Source of the DNA: Cardiobacterium hominis
Lineage (GTDB): Bacteria > Pseudomonadota > Gammaproteobacteria > Cardiobacteriales > Cardiobacteriaceae
Reading direction: 5' to 3'
Assembly: GCF_900637305.1 (NCBI RefSeq)
Contig: NZ_LR134365.1
Location: 341,001 to 405,000 of the forward strand
Length of the DNA: 64,000 bases
Positions 62,597-64,000 of this stretch are shown one piece after another. Each line of letters begins with the position of its first letter. Position 1 is the stretch's first letter. The translations under genes were made by a program, and so were the position numbers. Below the pieces are notes generated by a model that saw nothing but the letters and a program-made list of their open reading frames with translations, had not been told where the DNA came from and searched no databases.

Positions 62597-63200
62597 CGTC
62601 ATCTCCCGCCATCCACTGATCCAGTTGCGCCACCAGCGCGGGCAGCCCTTCCTTTTTCAGACTGGAAAACATCTGCACGGAAAACGGCGCGTGCCAGTTG
62701 GCCAGCTCGCCGCGTACCGCCTGCAACTGCTTGCCCGCCGCGCCGCGACTGAGCTTGTCCGCCTTGGTCAAAAGAATATGCGCGGGCAACTGCCGCTCGG
62801 CGCAGCATTCCAGCATACGGATATCCAAGTCCTTCATCGGATGGCGGATATCCATTAAGAGGACAATACCGCGCAGCACCGCGCGCGTCAGCAAATAGCG
62901 CCCCAACAGCGCCTGCCAATGCGCGCGCATCTGCTCCGGCACCTCGGCATAACCATAGCCCGGCAAATCCACCAGATAACAACCCGCCTCCGGTAACGCG
63001 AAATAATTGATGAGCTGCGTCCGCCCCGGCGTGCGTGACACCCGCGCCAGCGCTTTTTGATTGGTGAGCGTATTTAACGCGCTGGATTTACCGGCGTTGG
63101 AACGCCCGGCGAAGGCGATTTCGATGCGCGCATCGGCGGCGAGTTGATCCTCGCGGTTGGCGGAAAAGGCAAAGCTGGCCTGCTGGTAACGGTTATTCAT
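62586..63200 (-). CDS. engB: Ribosome biogenesis GTP-binding protein EngB/YsxC
   Basis: 204 residues. P-loop GRSNAGKSS, G2 TPGRTQLINYF, DLPGYGYA (G3) and TKADKLSR (G4) are all present. It assists 50S assembly. The start MNNRYQQASF was chosen over an upstream hydrophobic extension that reads into the cytochrome gene promoter. It is divergent from the cytochrome c4 gene. Confidence 0.95.
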   Translation of the reverse strand: MNNRYQQASFAFSANREDQLAADARIEIAFAGRSNAGKSSALNTLTNQKALARVSRTPGRTQLINYFALPEAGCYLVDLPGYGYAEVPEQMRAHWQALLGRYLLTRAVLRGIVLLMDIRHPMKDLDIRMLECCAERQLPAHILLTKADKLSRGAAGKQLQAVRGELANWHAPFSVQMFSSLKKEGLPALVAQLDQWMAGDDDAC

Positions 63201-63225
63201 CTTTAGTAAAATGCGGGAAAATTCA

Positions 63226-63240
63226 CCTGAATATATCAGG
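63226..63240. promoter_or_regulatory. Short palindrome between engB and cytochrome c4
   Basis: CCTGA / TCAGG separated by ATATA, 42 bases before the cytochrome ATG. It may be an operator; no known consensus is matched. Confidence 0.3.
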
Positions 63241-63281
63241 CATCCAGCAAACAACAAAAGAAAAATCTTGCGGAGCAAGTC

Positions 63282-63944
63282 ATGAAAAAAGGCATTGTGA
63301 CAATTCTATTGGGCAGCATCGCTGTCTGGGCGCAGGCGGCAGACCTCAAGGCCGGGGAAGAAAAGGCGATGGTATGCGTCGCCTGCCACGGCCCCGGCGG
63401 CGTCAGCGCCAACCCGGACTGGCCGTCATTGGCCGGACAGGGGCAAAAATACATTGAAAAACAACTCAAAGATTTCAAAAGCGGCGAGCGTCCGAACATG
63501 GTCATGCAGCCGCAGGCAGGCATGCTTTCTGACGAAGACATCGTGAACGTTGCCGCCTACTTCGCCGCCCAAACCCCGCCGCAGGCGACCACCGAAGGCG
63601 CGGGCGACAACCCCGAAGAACTGCTCGCCCTGGGCGAAGCGCTTTACCGCGGTGGCGACATGAGCAAAAACGTCCCTGCCTGCATGGCCTGCCACGGCCC
63701 GACCGGCGCGGGCATCGAACCGGCCGCCTTCCCGCGCATCTCCGGCCAGCACGCCAAATACACCCGCACCCAGCTGGATGCCTTCCGCACCTCGGCACTG
63801 ATTGACCAACAGGCGAGCGAAACCGACCGCGCATCGCTGGTCGTGCGCGCCAATGATCCGAACGGCATGATGCGCGACGTCGCCGAAAAACTGACACCGA
63901 AACAAATCGAAGCGGTGGCGCGCTACATGCAGGGGCTGCATTGA
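63282..63944 (+). CDS. Diheme cytochrome c4
   Basis: 220 residues. A signal peptide (1-20) is followed by two c-type heme sites: CVACH (Cys32, Cys35, His36) and CMACH, with distal methionines available in NMVMQPQ and NGMMRD. The two-domain layout and length match cytochrome c4, a periplasmic electron carrier to terminal oxidases. The usual engB-cytochrome c4 divergent pair is seen. The last 56 bases of the window hold no further gene. Confidence 0.93.
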   Translation: MKKGIVTILLGSIAVWAQAADLKAGEEKAMVCVACHGPGGVSANPDWPSLAGQGQKYIEKQLKDFKSGERPNMVMQPQAGMLSDEDIVNVAAYFAAQTPPQATTEGAGDNPEELLALGEALYRGGDMSKNVPACMACHGPTGAGIEPAAFPRISGQHAKYTRTQLDAFRTSALIDQQASETDRASLVVRANDPNGMMRDVAEKLTPKQIEAVARYMQGLH

Positions 63945-64000
63945 TTGCGTAACGACGAGCAGTGGTGGCGCCAGCCGCTACACCGCCTCTCCGACAAACA

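Overview
The window is a typical chromosomal segment of a GC-rich gammaproteobacterium. The closest fit I can suggest is the Cardiobacteriaceae (Cardiobacterium). The reasons are the bifunctional RlmKL, the tgt-yajC-secD-secF order, cytochrome c4, GlnA and GltX of gammaproteobacterial type, and a type IV pilin locus with a TfpX/FimB-like accessory gene as in Dichelobacter nodosus fimA-fimB. This assignment is inference from gene content; no rRNA lies in the window.

Layout. 1-4500: a five-gene operon on the minus strand for catabolism of four-carbon acid sugars (ltnD-otnK-otnC-otnI-denD), with a good promoter and a palindrome over the likely start site. 4800-12100: a secreted repeat/peptidoglycan-binding protein, tgt, yajC-secD-secF, an EamA exporter and murI. 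12200-14960: a TbpB-barrel surface lipoprotein, an FKBP prolyl isomerase, an HExxH protein and a universal stress protein. 15200-20850: an AT-rich type IV pilin locus with two pilin genes, a 1266-residue membrane protein that fuses a PAP2-type domain to an MFS/spermidine-synthase-like protein, and a TfpX/FimB-like accessory gene. 20855-30230: rlmKL, upp, a membrane J-domain protein, holC, a RhuM-Fic protein, a DUF4139 protein, a PepSY protein and an atypical Nramp transporter. 30270-32580 is the accessory spot: a broken rhuM, a field of dispersed repeats, a very AT-rich AbiC-like phage-defence gene, and a decayed second copy of the 3' end of tex beside the intact tex. 32575-37106: tex, bioB, hemW. 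37383-46544: nhaC, soxBDAG (heterotetrameric sarcosine oxidase), a DpkA-like imino acid reductase and a DadA-like oxidase. 46675-50584: a TPP riboswitch, thiB, a WG-repeat protein, thiP and thiQ. 50600-64000: an esterase, an orphan CreC-like kinase, an EEP-family protein, a KefB/C-type antiporter, glnA, gltX, five tRNAs (Ala, 2 Glu, 2 Asn), an AlaA-type aminotransferase, ispB, a TSUP permease, engB and cytochrome c4.

How the genes work together. The otn/den operon turns erythronate and threonate into dihydroxyacetone phosphate. The nhaC-sox-dpkA-dadA block looks like a module for N-methylated and imino amino acids that feeds glycine, C1 units and proline-type products. The thi genes form a thiamine importer whose first gene is under TPP control.

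The strongest candidate for something undescribed is the PAP2-MFS-spermidine-synthase fusion between the pilins and the TfpX-like gene. Its two halves differ in base composition and meet at an internal ATG preceded by AGGAG. Other points of interest are the AbiC-like gene with its tex remnant, a roughly 35-bp palindromic repeat at three transport or metabolic loci, and an unassigned structured leader before nhaC.
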